A stretch of DNA of 47,184 bases, from positions 50,234-97,417 of the forward strand of contig JAPPES010000073.1 in NCBI GenBank assembly GCA_028824125.1. Reading direction: 5' to 3'. Position numbers and translations under genes: made by a program. A model generated the notes under the pieces. It was given only the letters and a program-made list of their open reading frames with translations. It was not told the origin of the DNA and ran no database searches. Shown one piece after another: positions 15,654 through 24,686 of the stretch (position 1 is its first letter; each line of letters begins with the position of its first letter). The DNA is from Candidatus Poribacteria bacterium. GTDB lineage: Bacteria > Poribacteria > WGA-4E > WGA-3G.

Positions 15654-17120
15654 ATGAATCGTTATCAGAAACTCATACTTCTGCTTTTAGGCGGTATTAT
15701 ATTCGCCATATTCCTGAGTCGTCCTGCCGATACCGACCGTAAATCCTATCAATTGAAAAAATCCGAAAACCGTCAAGATTTTGTCAGGCACCGGGGCTTT
15801 GTGAACCGTCAAAGTTCTGTGAACATCCCCTGGCCACACACATCCAATTTGCCCATTGTGATTATTGATACTGACGGCAGCTGGATTCCTGACGAACCTA
15901 AAGTTCCCGCGCGCATCAAGATTATTTATGATGAATCTGGTGGCAAAAACAGTTTGGATAACCCCCATATTCATTTTGAGGGAAAAATCGGTATAGAGGT
16001 TAGAGGGCAAACTTCACAGGGGTTTCCGAAAAAACAGTACGGTTTCGAATTTCAGGATGAAAGTGGTAATGACAAAGATGTATCCATATTTGGATTGCCA
16101 GCTGAATCGGATTGGGTGCTGAATGGTCCTTATTCGGATAAAACTCTCATGCGGAACTACTTAGCTTTTGAATTTAGCAATCGAATCGGCAGATACGCGA
16201 GCAGAACAAAGTTTGTTGAGGTATTTCTCAATACAAACATTGATAAGACAATTAAGGCGCAACATTATGTCGGAGTCTACCTGCTCATAGAAAAGATTAA
16301 ACGTGGAAAAGAACGAGTCGCTATCCAATCGTTGAAATTAACGCACAACAAGCCGCCTGAAATTACTGGGGGATATATCCTGAAAATCGATAAAATGGAT
16401 CCACAAGAAACTTTCTTTTATACACGACGCGGCACACATCTTGCCCACGTATATCCGAAAGGACGCGAAATGTCTCATGCTCAAAAAGTGTGGATTCAAA
16501 ACTATATGAGCAATTTTGAAACCGCTTTAGCCGGTCCGAAATTCAAAGACCCAAAGTACGGATATACTAAATATATTGATGTAGATTCTTTTATTGATCA
16601 TTTCATTATCAATGAACTTTTCAAAAACACCGATGGATTCCGTCTCAGCGCATATATGTACAAAGACAAAGGTGGAAAACTAACGGCAGGACCAGTCTGG
16701 GATTTCAATTTTTCAATGGGAAATACTGTTTTCCATAACGGTTGGGAAACTGATAGTTGGCTTATTTATACAAACCCTGTTCCTTTCTGGTGGGATCGGC
16801 TGCTATCAGATGAAAGCTTCAAACAAAAACTCGTAAAGAAATGGAAAACGCTTCGTAAAAATGAACTCGTCACATCGGAAATCCTTGACGAAATTGATCG
16901 CACCGCTGAATACCTTTCAGAAGCACAAAAACGAAATTTCCAGAGATGGCGTGTGTTGGGACATTCACTTTTTGGCAATCCCGGACCGGGACGCCCCACA
17001 TACCAAGGTGAAGTGGACGAAATGAAAACTTGGCTGCAAACCCGGCTGCAGTGGATGGACAAAAACATTGAATTGTTACCTCAAAAACATCAATACTCTC
17101 AAAGGTATCGACGATTCTAA
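15654..17120 (+). CDS. Membrane-anchored CotH kinase-family protein
   Basis: A 488-residue protein. The start is taken at the ATG at 15654 (MNRYQKL); the in-frame TTG at 15645 sits too close to the GGAG at 15639. Residues 8-22 (LILLLLGGIIFAIFL) form a signal anchor, placing the rest outside the cytoplasm. The CotH fold is recognised from IGIEVRGQTSQGFPKKQYGF, SDWVLNGPYSDKTLMRNYLA, GVYLLIEKIKRGKERVAI, GGYILKIDK and GPVWDFNFSMGN; the last contains the metal-binding D-F-N. CotH proteins are atypical protein kinases that phosphorylate secreted or surface proteins in spore-formers and are widespread, with unknown targets, in other bacteria. A target in this window cannot be named. Confidence 0.88.
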   Translation: MNRYQKLILLLLGGIIFAIFLSRPADTDRKSYQLKKSENRQDFVRHRGFVNRQSSVNIPWPHTSNLPIVIIDTDGSWIPDEPKVPARIKIIYDESGGKNSLDNPHIHFEGKIGIEVRGQTSQGFPKKQYGFEFQDESGNDKDVSIFGLPAESDWVLNGPYSDKTLMRNYLAFEFSNRIGRYASRTKFVEVFLNTNIDKTIKAQHYVGVYLLIEKIKRGKERVAIQSLKLTHNKPPEITGGYILKIDKMDPQETFFYTRRGTHLAHVYPKGREMSHAQKVWIQNYMSNFETALAGPKFKDPKYGYTKYIDVDSFIDHFIINELFKNTDGFRLSAYMYKDKGGKLTAGPVWDFNFSMGNTVFHNGWETDSWLIYTNPVPFWWDRLLSDESFKQKLVKKWKTLRKNELVTSEILDEIDRTAEYLSEAQKRNFQRWRVLGHSLFGNPGPGRPTYQGEVDEMKTWLQTRLQWMDKNIELLPQKHQYSQRYRRF

Positions 17121-17224
17121 GGAATATCTGTTGACTGATCATTGATAGTGGATAACCAATAACCCGCCTCAAACAGATTGCTTAACAATCTTAAAGAGTA
17201 AGTATTGGTTGAATGCCCCAGACC

Positions 17225-17430
17225 GGTAGATGCGGTTTCCTAACCATAGGCACCAATTTAAGGATATATCCCATTGTTGGAGTGAATCAACGCAGCATGC
17301 GCGTTTGGCATGCTGCGGGTTTGGAACCCCGATTGGACAGAGTGAGGCGGACGAAATCGGGCTTCCAAAGCCCTCCAACAAGAAAATCAGGCACTAAATT
17401 GACAGTTGTGGTTAGGAAACCGAACCTACC
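17225..17430. repeat. 206-bp inverted-repeat element (MITE-like)
   Basis: The 343-base gap between the CotH and dehydrogenase genes is mostly this element. Its ends are imperfect inverted repeats: GGTAGATGCGGTTTCCTAAC (17225-17244) and TTAGGAAACCGAACCTACC (17412-17430). Inside are TTGGAG/CTCCAA half-sites and the stem CGCAGCATGC/GCATGCTGCG (17291-17300 / 17308-17317) with loop GCGTTTG, flanked by GAATCAA and GGTTTGGAACCCC. No coding potential. Confidence 0.7.
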
Positions 17431-17463
17431 GGGCCTGGATGCACACTTAATTGACACATAAGG

Positions 17464-18507
17464 TTACGGAAGCAAACACACCTTTCCAAAGTTCTTACGA
17501 GACTCCAGTAGTTGATGCGCTTCAGCTGCTTGTCCTAAAGGTAGTGTCCGATCAATGATGGGGATTAATCGTCGTTGTTCTGCAAGGTGGACAAGCGTTC
17601 GCAGTTCAGTAGGCGTGCCTAACGCAGCCCCCATGATGGTGAGTTGTTTTTGATACATCTTGCGGATATTAATTTGTCCAATATTGCCCGTTGTTACACC
17701 ACACGAAACAAGTCTACCGTTTTTGGCAAGACTGCTAATACTCTGTTCCCATGTTGCAGCACCTACATGCTCAAGAACAACATCAACACCTCGACCGTTT
17801 GTCTCCTCAAGTACAACCTCTGAAAAATCAATATCAGTGTAGTTTATGGTAACGTCAGCACCGAATTGTTTGGCACGTGTTAATTTTTCCCCAGTGCTGG
17901 CAGTAGCAAAGATGCGTGCTCCGACAAGTTTGGCAATTTGTAACCCCGCACTCCCGACACTCCCTCCTGCACCAAGTATCAGTACATCTTCACCCGCGCG
18001 GAGTTGTGCGCGCGTGACAAGCATGTGCCATGCTGTAAGGTAAGCAATCGGCAATGCTGATGCCTCAACGAAAGACAACGTTTCTGCTATCCGAATTGCA
18101 TTCTTTGCTGGTGCTTTGACGTACTCGGCATAACCGCCATCCGTCTGAAATCCGAGCAGTTGTTGTGTGTCACATAGATTTTCATAACCGTTGATGCAAT
18201 CACTACACACACCGCACGGAATACACGGCGCGAGCAGCACACGGTCACCGATAGCAAGATCGGGATGTTCACCAGAAATTACGGCTATTTCACCTGCAAT
18301 GTCAGAGCCTAAAATGTGGGGTGTGCCTGTTTCTTGGAGTTTCTGCTTTATCTCAGGTCGGTCGCGCCGTGCATGGATATCAAGATAGTTGACAGCGCAT
18401 GCTTTGACTTTAACGAGAATTTCATCGGGGCCAAGGGGAGGTTCGGTTACCTCTTGATACTCTAATACGTCAATTTCTCCCTGCTCTGTGAATGTAATTG
18501 CTTTCAT
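17464..18507 (-). CDS. Zinc-type alcohol dehydrogenase / quinone oxidoreductase family
   Basis: A 347-residue medium-chain dehydrogenase/reductase. The Rossmann motif GAGGSVGSAGLQ binds NAD(P). The structural zinc site is complete (C98, C101, C104, C112 in PCGVCSDCINGYENLC). The catalytic zinc site looks lost: the usual Cys is N40 (ACAVNYLDIH), and the usual G-H-E reads G67-S68-D69. It is therefore better described as a quinone-oxidoreductase-like reductase that keeps the structural zinc only. No signal peptide, so cytoplasmic. The ATG at 18507 is supported by codon context and a plausible upstream promoter. Substrate unknown. Confidence 0.9.
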   Translation of the reverse strand: MKAITFTEQGEIDVLEYQEVTEPPLGPDEILVKVKACAVNYLDIHARRDRPEIKQKLQETGTPHILGSDIAGEIAVISGEHPDLAIGDRVLLAPCIPCGVCSDCINGYENLCDTQQLLGFQTDGGYAEYVKAPAKNAIRIAETLSFVEASALPIAYLTAWHMLVTRAQLRAGEDVLILGAGGSVGSAGLQIAKLVGARIFATASTGEKLTRAKQFGADVTINYTDIDFSEVVLEETNGRGVDVVLEHVGAATWEQSISSLAKNGRLVSCGVTTGNIGQINIRKMYQKQLTIMGAALGTPTELRTLVHLAEQRRLIPIIDRTLPLGQAAEAHQLLESRKNFGKVCLLP

Positions 18508-18525
18508 GCCACATCCAATCCAATG

Positions 18526-18554
18526 TGTATAATACTAAATTAACTTGATTCCAA
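18526..18554 (-). promoter_or_regulatory. Predicted promoter of the dehydrogenase gene
   Basis: Minus strand: TTGGAA (18554-18549, 4 of 6), 17-base spacer, TATACA (18531-18526, 4 of 6). The predicted transcript would begin only about 12 bases before the ATG. Confidence 0.3.
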
Positions 18555-18561
18555 TCTATAA

Positions 18562-18650
18562 GTGCGGTTAGGAAACCGCACCCGTAGAGTACCGCACGCG
18601 TATTCTGCGTTGATTTGGCCAAATGCGAAACGCGCATTTGGCGTTGATTC
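18562..18650. repeat. Three palindromic elements upstream of the dehydrogenase
   Basis: GTGCGGTTAGGAAACCGCAC (18562-18581) is a perfect 8-bp stem with loop AGGA. It is followed by a truncated inverted copy of the GAATCAACG element (18588-18617). A full inverted copy comes next: stem GCCAAATGC/GCATTTGGC at 18618-18626 / 18634-18642 and flank CGTTGATTC at 18642-18650. Confidence 0.75.
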
Positions 18651-18695
18651 ACCGTCCAAAAATAAGATAAATCGCGTTAATTTTGGTATAAATGT

Positions 18696-19505
18696 CTAAC
18701 CGTAAGCACCATGACTGAGAAACCCTAACAATCGTCGTAGACGCGGGGTTGCGTCCCGATAAACCGATTCTGGCATATTATAATTCATGAACGGATAGAA
18801 TTTATGACCAACCAGTCGGCGCGCGTAGGTTATCTGCGTAATATACCGGGTACGTTGGGTCCGATTTGGACCGCCACGGTGCCATACCTGATTGTTGAAC
18901 ATAATGACACTTCCGGCTTTGCCGAGATTATATTGGATCTTATCTTCCCACTCCGTACCCTCTATCGGATTGGGAGGCGATGCACCGAAAAGATGTGAAC
19001 CAGGCACAACCTCTGTTCCACCATGCTCAATCTCTGTGACATCGGTAAGGTAGTAGTTAGCAGTAAAGAGTAGCACAGGGAGTTTTACGTTTTTTGGCGG
19101 TTCTCCCTCTGTGACGAGATAGTGTGGTGAGTCGTCTTGATGCCATGATGTGATTCCGCCACCAGGACGTGTCTGAAAGGAGTTGTTGTGGATTATGTGG
19201 CATTCTCCAGCAATCAGGGCTTCCCCAAACGAGACAATTGGTTCAAGGTCAAACAATCGCAGGTTCGCCTTGCTGTGTTCAAACATGCGGTGACATAGAT
19301 GCATGGTTGATTCATAGTTACCACTGTTCAAGCCATTTGGATTGTTTTCAAGTGCCCACTCTAAATCCTGCCGAAGTTCTGCACAGTGATCGGGAGTCAA
19401 CACGTTTTGAAGAAATAGGCATCCGTCACGATGGAAAGTTTCTACCCATTCCTGGATTTGTTCTGGACTAACAGTCTGTTCTGACAAGTAAGTAGTTTGT
19501 TCCAT
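18696..19505 (-). CDS. Phytanoyl-CoA dioxygenase (PhyH) family protein
   Basis: A 269-residue PhyH-type oxygenase. The facial triad is complete: H122 and D124 in TSWHQDDSPHY and H209 in NQVWHRGGPN; R214 or R217 may anchor 2-oxoglutarate. HGGTEVVPGSHLFG is a family signature. The start is placed at the ATG at 19505 (MEQTTYLSEQ) because GGAAGGTAGGAAA lies just upstream; the longer frame to 19589 would overlap the cupin gene. It begins about 80 bases after the cupin stop and is probably in the same transcript, making an oxygenase-cupin pair. Substrate unknown. Confidence 0.9.
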   Translation of the reverse strand: MEQTTYLSEQTVSPEQIQEWVETFHRDGCLFLQNVLTPDHCAELRQDLEWALENNPNGLNSGNYESTMHLCHRMFEHSKANLRLFDLEPIVSFGEALIAGECHIIHNNSFQTRPGGGITSWHQDDSPHYLVTEGEPPKNVKLPVLLFTANYYLTDVTEIEHGGTEVVPGSHLFGASPPNPIEGTEWEDKIQYNLGKAGSVIMFNNQVWHRGGPNRTQRTRYITQITYARRLVGHKFYPFMNYNMPESVYRDATPRLRRLLGFLSHGAYG

Positions 19506-19585
19506 TTTCCTACCTTCCATCGTCTTGCTTAAATGAAGATTAATACTAAATAACCCAAGGCATAGCACATTAGGCACTACAGTTT

Positions 19586-19972
19586 TCACGCAGAGTGCTT
19601 ACCGCCAATAATGATGAGGAATACGCTGTCCTCGTTGGCATGGACTGAATGATCAATATCAGCCGTAAATGTAACAGATTCACCTTGTATCAGTGTAACG
19701 TTCTTAGTCTTTGTAGTAAATAGGATGTTGCCGCTAAGTGTAACAACAGTAGCAGTTGCAGGTGCTGAATGTTCCGCAAGTGTCACACCTGCTTTCATAG
19801 AAACCAGGACGACAGTCATTTCATCACCACGAGCTAATGTCAACGAGGCACGTCCAGAAGTTGCAAAATCCGCTTCTTTCATCAACCTTTCTGCCATTGA
19901 AGTAAGTGGAAATCCCTCAATTTGCGATATGTTGAGATCTAACGGCTTATATGGTCTTTCAAAAACTGCCAT
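19586..19972 (-). CDS. Cupin-domain protein
   Basis: A 128-residue single-domain cupin. The beta-barrel core runs VVLVSMKAGVTLAEHSAPA, VVTLSGNILFTT, then LIQGESVTFTADIDHSVHAN and FLIIIGG. Metal-binding positions are only partly kept: the first motif has H but reads H-S-A rather than H-x-H and lacks the usual Glu, and the second has DHSVHAN. It may therefore be a binding or regulatory cupin more than an enzyme. It lies upstream of the PhyH gene on the same strand. Confidence 0.8.
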   Translation of the reverse strand: MAVFERPYKPLDLNISQIEGFPLTSMAERLMKEADFATSGRASLTLARGDEMTVVLVSMKAGVTLAEHSAPATATVVTLSGNILFTTKTKNVTLIQGESVTFTADIDHSVHANEDSVFLIIIGGKHSA

Positions 19973-20089
19973 GACAATGTACCTCCCGCTGTCGCTGATT
20001 GTATGTGAAAAATCGAATAATACAAGATAAATTCATTTTTTAGACATTTATGATAGATGCTAATAATAAATAAACACTTTAGTTCGGTA

Positions 20090-20111
20090 GGCGAGGTTTG
20101 CTAACCTCGCC
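20090..20111. repeat. GGCGAGGTT hairpin
   Basis: Arms GGCGAGGTT (20090-20098) and AACCTCGCC (20103-20111) are perfect, with loop TGCT. It is a member of the GGTT-loop-AACC hairpin family seen elsewhere in the window (the loop here is TGCT instead of AGGA or TCCT). Confidence 0.75.
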
Positions 20112-20171
20112 AATTTATAATGTTCAATTAATTTTGAAATCTACCATAGAAAAAGCACCAATAAATTGGCG

Positions 20172-20513
20172 CTATCCCATAGCAGCAGCAACGATAATAC
20201 CGAGTGAGACAAGAACACCTGCAACTGCAATACCAGCGGCGACGTTGTTCTCTTCCGCGATTTGTTTGTTGAGATCATAGGGCGTTGCCATATCGAAAAC
20301 CTTATACCCGACCATTAAAACAACTAATCCCACAATGCTAAAGATAATCCCTTCAATAATAAGAACCCCAAGGGCTTTAAAGTTTAACAATGAGGTATCT
20401 TCTGCGGCAGCACCGTCATCTTGTGCCATAACGGTTGTTGTAAATACAGCAAAAACACATAATGCTACCATAACTAAACAGAATGTTGTTGATACAATTC
20501 TTTGCGCTTTCAT
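20172..20513 (-). CDS. DUF350-family membrane protein
   Basis: A 113-residue protein. The N-terminus MKAQRIVSTTFCLVMVALCV...TVMAQDD looks like a cleavable signal peptide (A-x-A-type end near residue 30). The mature part has two hydrophobic segments (VLIIEGIIFSIVGLVVLMVG and GIAVAGVLVSLGIIVAAAM) separated by FDMATPYDLNKQIAEENN, the DUF350 signature D-x-x-T-P-x-D-L-x-x-x-I-x-x-x-N. This is half the length of two-repeat DUF350 proteins. Function of the family is unknown. The start has a strong AGGAGG site, with a GGGACA/TGTCCC palindrome directly upstream. Confidence 0.85.
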   Translation of the reverse strand: MKAQRIVSTTFCLVMVALCVFAVFTTTVMAQDDGAAAEDTSLLNFKALGVLIIEGIIFSIVGLVVLMVGYKVFDMATPYDLNKQIAEENNVAAGIAVAGVLVSLGIIVAAAMG

Positions 20514-20526
20514 GGTTCCTCCTATT

Positions 20527-20542
20527 GGGACACGTATGTCCC
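20527..20542. promoter_or_regulatory. Palindrome upstream of the DUF350 gene
   Basis: GGGACACGTATGTCCC: perfect 6-bp arms around CGTA. It lies between the ribosome site and the upstream region, only 13 bases from the ATG, so it may be an operator or a translation-affecting hairpin. Confidence 0.45.
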
Positions 20543-20594
20543 GTTTGTAAATATAGTAGGTTTTGGAATTAATTGGACATTGTGATCAGTGTAG

Positions 20595-20705
20595 TGAATT
20601 AACGCCAATACATATAAGGCATTTGGCGGGAAACTACACCTACCGCCTGTGTTGTCCTCAAACTGTTAGTTTGTGTCTGTACCTGCGCAAACTGACAGTT
20701 TGCGC
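20595..20705. repeat. Palindromic repeats downstream of the 1293-residue gene
   Basis: Contains a degenerate GAATTAACGCC...GGCATTTGGCGGG element (20595-20630), CAAAC/GTTTG around TGTTA (20659-20673), and GCGCAAACTG-A-CAGTTTGCGC (20685-20705, 10-bp arms). It sits after the stop of the minus-strand gene that ends at 20765, so it could act as a transcription terminator or mRNA stabiliser; no T-run is present. Confidence 0.6.
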
Positions 20706-20764
20706 TACAGCAATGTCCAATCTAAATCTATACAACTTTAGACACTTTACAGAATTTTGGTAAT

Positions 20765-23700
20765 TTATTCAACATTTTTAAGGAGTTGAAACTGCATATC
20801 AGCAGCAATATGGACCTGTTTTATCAGGATTGCGTCTTTTTCTTGGATATAACGCCATCCGGATGTGACATCTTCAAGAGAATCGACTTGTGGAATATCA
20901 AATGCAGAATCATCTCTATCATCGTTCTCTGCAATTTGCGCACGGATGAGAGATGGAACTTGTTCATAACCGATAATCAGTGTGTGGCTTATTTCGTTTT
21001 CCGCATAGTTAAGCGACCACTTTAGTTCACCATTGCTGGATGTGGTTACATCTTCAGGGGTTGCACCAGAGCTTAAATGGATTGAACCTGTGATAGCGGT
21101 TTTAACGCCTGGATCAAGTCCACGGAGTGTATAGACATTGACCATAATATCTTCAGGATTGAGGTGTGGACCTTTACCTTCAGTGCAGAACCCATAAAAT
21201 CCATCGGGATATGTGCCTTTCAGTTCTCCATCTGTCCACTGCTGATACATGGCACTTATCGTAATGCCTTCAGCAACCTGCCGCCACCTTTCATCGCTCG
21301 TGTGTTGATTTAGGCGCTGCAAATAGTAGGCGTAAACCAAACCGTTCCACTGCACTGGCACACCAAACCAAGAATGGGTATAGAACGTTGTGCCGAAAAC
21401 TGGTATGGATGCAAACCGCATACCGGGGCGGTCAAGAAGATGCCAGTGGTATAGGAAAGGCAGTCCTGTTGCTGCCCAATATTCGGCGCGTTTCAGATAT
21501 GTTTTATTACCGGTGATTTCATGTGCCTCCACATAAGCACCGACTGCATGTGCTGCAGCAAGAATATCTGGTTCATACAGTGGGCATTCCCACACTTGTG
21601 CCCCGCGTGGTACTGCAAAACGATCCATGAACGAAAGTGCTTTTTTTCCCGCTTCAAGCGAGACGTTGTTCCCCGTGATGCGTGCATGTTTCAAAAGTTT
21701 CAACGCGTTTGCCGCACAAGTGCCAAGAACAACATCGCCAGCTTTCCCAAGGTTCTCTGTTTTTTCAGAAGTCGGTTGAAAACCCCAACTGCCATCCTCT
21801 GCCTGAGACTCAAGTATGGGTTGCACTTCAGCTTCATAGTATCCCAACGCAGCGTCTAAATGTCCGTAATAGAATGGAAACTCTCCGCTTAGTATGTGGC
21901 AGGATCCTCGTGCCGCCAAGCTGCCTGCATCAGTATCAGCAATCGTTTTTTCTGCTATCTCTTTGACCCGTTCCTTAGCATCTTCAGATTTTGTCACAAG
22001 GTAATCGTACCAAAGTAAGGTAGCAAACCCAGGTTCGTTATGGGAAGCCCAATCTACGCAATGCCTGGATTGCCTTGCCTCTTCATCCCAGACAGTATGC
22101 ATGAAACCGTGTCGTGAGAGCAGTACCTCTTCCTCATCTTTGCGAGGGGGTTCCAGCGGTTCAGGCGTGCCAAACGCGGATGTCCAATGTGAAATCGCGT
22201 CTAAGATAGAAGCATTTCCATCAGCAATAATCTCATAATCAATTGTGATGGGTTGTTCCGGCGTTAGTCGGTAAGCAGTTTCGGCAACAAGCGTATTCTC
22301 TTCTACCCATTCTGGCACAGTCGGAACAAAAAGCCCGATTAGATGGTTTCGCTCTTGGTGATGCCAATTCGGTGAAGCAAACACAGCAGAGACATTTTGT
22401 GCGTTACCATCCCAACTTTGCAATGGATTCCAAGCAATACCAACAACCGATTTCTGCATCTCAAGCGCCATCACCGGCACAGTGATTTTATACGGATGCG
22501 GTACCAGTCGGTTGTTGAGCGGTGGTGCTGCATCACGTGTATTTGAAGAGGGTTCGTCACCTTCAAGAAATTCAAGACCGGGAAACAGTGCTGCGGTTTT
22601 CTTTTCGCGAGAGCTTTTGTGTCCAACGTAGATTTCGGCACCTCGGAACGCAAGAAGTTCACGTTCTCCATCAACTGTTAATCGGTATGTTGTTTTAACA
22701 CGTTTGGCATCTTCCGTGAGGACCCACTGTAACTCAAGCGACCACGTGATACCATCCGAATCTTTATGCTCACCTGTGATCCGGACGATGGATTCTCCAA
22801 GACTATTACCAGCTAATTGAACATCGTTTGGAACAAACTTTAGGTTGTGAACAGTATCATTAGATAGGTAAGTTGCCTCAGCAACCATTTTGGAGGTCGC
22901 TATTTGTAGGTAGACATTTCCTTTCGCTACGAAAATCGCATAATATTCAAAACCTACCTCGAATTTTTCTTGTGAATTCTTACCGGTTTTACGACTCTTC
23001 GATTGAGATTGTTCACCGTTATGGACCAGAACGATGCGAAGGTTCTTATTTCCTAGCACCACATGTTCACCTTGCATGTAGGTATGGACTTCTGGTACGA
23101 CCTGCGTTTCGAGCCTTGGCAGTGCGGGACGGATGTGAACGATACCCTCCACCTTTGCTGCGTCTTCAACATGACGAGATTTAAGCGAGACGCTGAAATT
23201 AATCGCAGTCGGACGTAGGACGCTACCTGCATGCCATACAATAGTTGACGTGTCACCGGGCGCAAGTGTATTGATATAATGTGTGGATCGTCCACGCCGT
23301 AACTTAATATTGTTAATGCTAAGTCGCGTTCTACTGTCTCTTCTAAGTGGGCCCGCACCAACGTTTCTGATCGTGCATTGAATCTCATAAGCTTCTCCTG
23401 CACCAATGACCGCTGCTGTGGGTCCCACACTCACGATTTCTAATTTCGGTTGTGCAGCATAAAGCGTTAAATCAATCGGTTCTACATCCAATTGATTGTG
23501 GATTTCAGCCGCGATTTCCTGTGTAGGTGTCCAACTATCACGATTGAATTCAAAAAGCGCCGTACGATCCTCAGGCAACTTCGCAATCGCAAGACCACAC
23601 TGGATTTCTGAAGGCGCTCTGTGCTGGGTTTCAGTCCGAGCGAGTTTGAGAAGTTTCGGTTGTCCCCACAATGCCCATGCATAGCTACTATTACCCTCAA

Positions 23701-24646
23701 CATTACATTGCGTGATAAAGACAAGTTCCACCTTTTCGCCTGCGTAGCGGGTTAAATCTACCCCGTTTTCAGCCCAATGGCACTCTGTTGAAACAGATTC
23801 AAAACACTGTTCGCCAGAAACTTCAATAGCAAATTTCACACCACCAGGTTGTCTTTGTGGATCATCAAATATAACACCATCTCTTAACCCGATACTGAAA
23901 TATAGAAAGAGATTTTCATTCTCTTCAACTGACGGTAGGGTTAATTCATAAACAATTCGTGCAGAATCAGTCGATGGTGGGTGTTCAAAAAGCGCAGGTT
24001 TTGTAACACCGCCCGCAGTATCTGCCATGTTTGCAGATACGTGTTCGGCACCGGAGGACTTGCTCTCCTCAAACATCGCTACGAAATCATATAATTCCTC
24101 GCTTTCACCAACGGAATAGGGTATTTGCGGTTCACTTGGCTGAGGTTCTTCTTTTTTATCTTCATCATCTTCATCTACTTTAAGTGTCGTTACTACCTCT
24201 ACTTCAAGTGTCGTTTCTACCTCCAGCGCTTCTTCAGTTGTAGATGTTTCACCAACTTCAGGTACTTCTTCTGTCTCAGACATCATCTCAACTTCAGAAA
24301 CCTCCTGTCCCTCTGATATATCTTCAGCTTCAAGTATCATCTCAACTTCAGACGCTTCTTGAGGTTCAGATGTTTCTTCTAAGTCAGATAGGACAACATC
24401 TTCTGGTGTTTCTTCAGGGTGAGGAACCTCTTCTAAATCAGGTGTTTCAGGCACCTCTGGCGAAACGTCAGAATCAGACTCCATCTGTTCACTATCAGAT
24501 ATTTCCTCTGTTGTATTTTCTTCAATAGGTTCTGGAGGATCAGGATTAGGCGTTTCGTGGGTTTGTTCTTGATCAATTACCTCCTCGTCATTTTGTGTTT
24601 CTTCTTCCATTTTTCCGATAAGGAAATGTTGGAAAAACGTCAGCAT
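20765..24646 (-). CDS. Large protein: acidic low-complexity N-terminus, beta domains, alpha/alpha-toroid C-terminus
   Basis: A 1293-residue protein. Residues about 14-185 are extremely rich in Glu, with recurring EVxE/EET/SEVEM blocks, and are presumably disordered. Residues about 215-330 form a beta-rich segment (ARIVYELTLPSVEENENLFL; FAIEVSGEQCF). About 395-500 looks like a CARDB-type Ig domain (VSVGPTAAVIGAGEAYEIQC; TLAPGDTSTIVWHAG). From about 850 onward there is an alpha-helical repeat region with DGSWGFQP, CAANALKLL and EPDILAAAHAVGAYVEAHE, suggesting a six-hairpin-glycosidase or terpenoid-cyclase-like toroid. No signal peptide is seen. It starts 40 bases after the DUF2961 stop with a GGAG site, so the two are probably co-transcribed. 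A role in polysaccharide breakdown is inferred. Confidence 0.8.
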   Translation of the reverse strand: MLTFFQHFLIGKMEEETQNDEEVIDQEQTHETPNPDPPEPIEENTTEEISDSEQMESDSDVSPEVPETPDLEEVPHPEETPEDVVLSDLEETSEPQEASEVEMILEAEDISEGQEVSEVEMMSETEEVPEVGETSTTEEALEVETTLEVEVVTTLKVDEDDEDKKEEPQPSEPQIPYSVGESEELYDFVAMFEESKSSGAEHVSANMADTAGGVTKPALFEHPPSTDSARIVYELTLPSVEENENLFLYFSIGLRDGVIFDDPQRQPGGVKFAIEVSGEQCFESVSTECHWAENGVDLTRYAGEKVELVFITQCNVEGNSSYAWALWGQPKLLKLARTETQHRAPSEIQCGLAIAKLPEDRTALFEFNRDSWTPTQEIAAEIHNQLDVEPIDLTLYAAQPKLEIVSVGPTAAVIGAGEAYEIQCTIRNVGAGPLRRDSRTRLSINNIKLRRGRSTHYINTLAPGDTSTIVWHAGSVLRPTAINFSVSLKSRHVEDAAKVEGIVHIRPALPRLETQVVPEVHTYMQGEHVVLGNKNLRIVLVHNGEQSQSKSRKTGKNSQEKFEVGFEYYAIFVAKGNVYLQIATSKMVAEATYLSNDTVHNLKFVPNDVQLAGNSLGESIVRITGEHKDSDGITWSLELQWVLTEDAKRVKTTYRLTVDGERELLAFRGAEIYVGHKSSREKKTAALFPGLEFLEGDEPSSNTRDAAPPLNNRLVPHPYKITVPVMALEMQKSVVGIAWNPLQSWDGNAQNVSAVFASPNWHHQERNHLIGLFVPTVPEWVEENTLVAETAYRLTPEQPITIDYEIIADGNASILDAISHWTSAFGTPEPLEPPRKDEEEVLLSRHGFMHTVWDEEARQSRHCVDWASHNEPGFATLLWYDYLVTKSEDAKERVKEIAEKTIADTDAGSLAARGSCHILSGEFPFYYGHLDAALGYYEAEVQPILESQAEDGSWGFQPTSEKTENLGKAGDVVLGTCAANALKLLKHARITGNNVSLEAGKKALSFMDRFAVPRGAQVWECPLYEPDILAAAHAVGAYVEAHEITGNKTYLKRAEYWAATGLPFLYHWHLLDRPGMRFASIPVFGTTFYTHSWFGVPVQWNGLVYAYYLQRLNQHTSDERWRQVAEGITISAMYQQWTDGELKGTYPDGFYGFCTEGKGPHLNPEDIMVNVYTLRGLDPGVKTAITGSIHLSSGATPEDVTTSSNGELKWSLNYAENEISHTLIIGYEQVPSLIRAQIAENDDRDDSAFDIPQVDSLEDVTSGWRYIQEKDAILIKQVHIAADMQFQLLKNVE

Positions 24647-24686
24647 TTTATATCTCCTCTGTTCAGTTTAGGGCAAAAATTTATAT

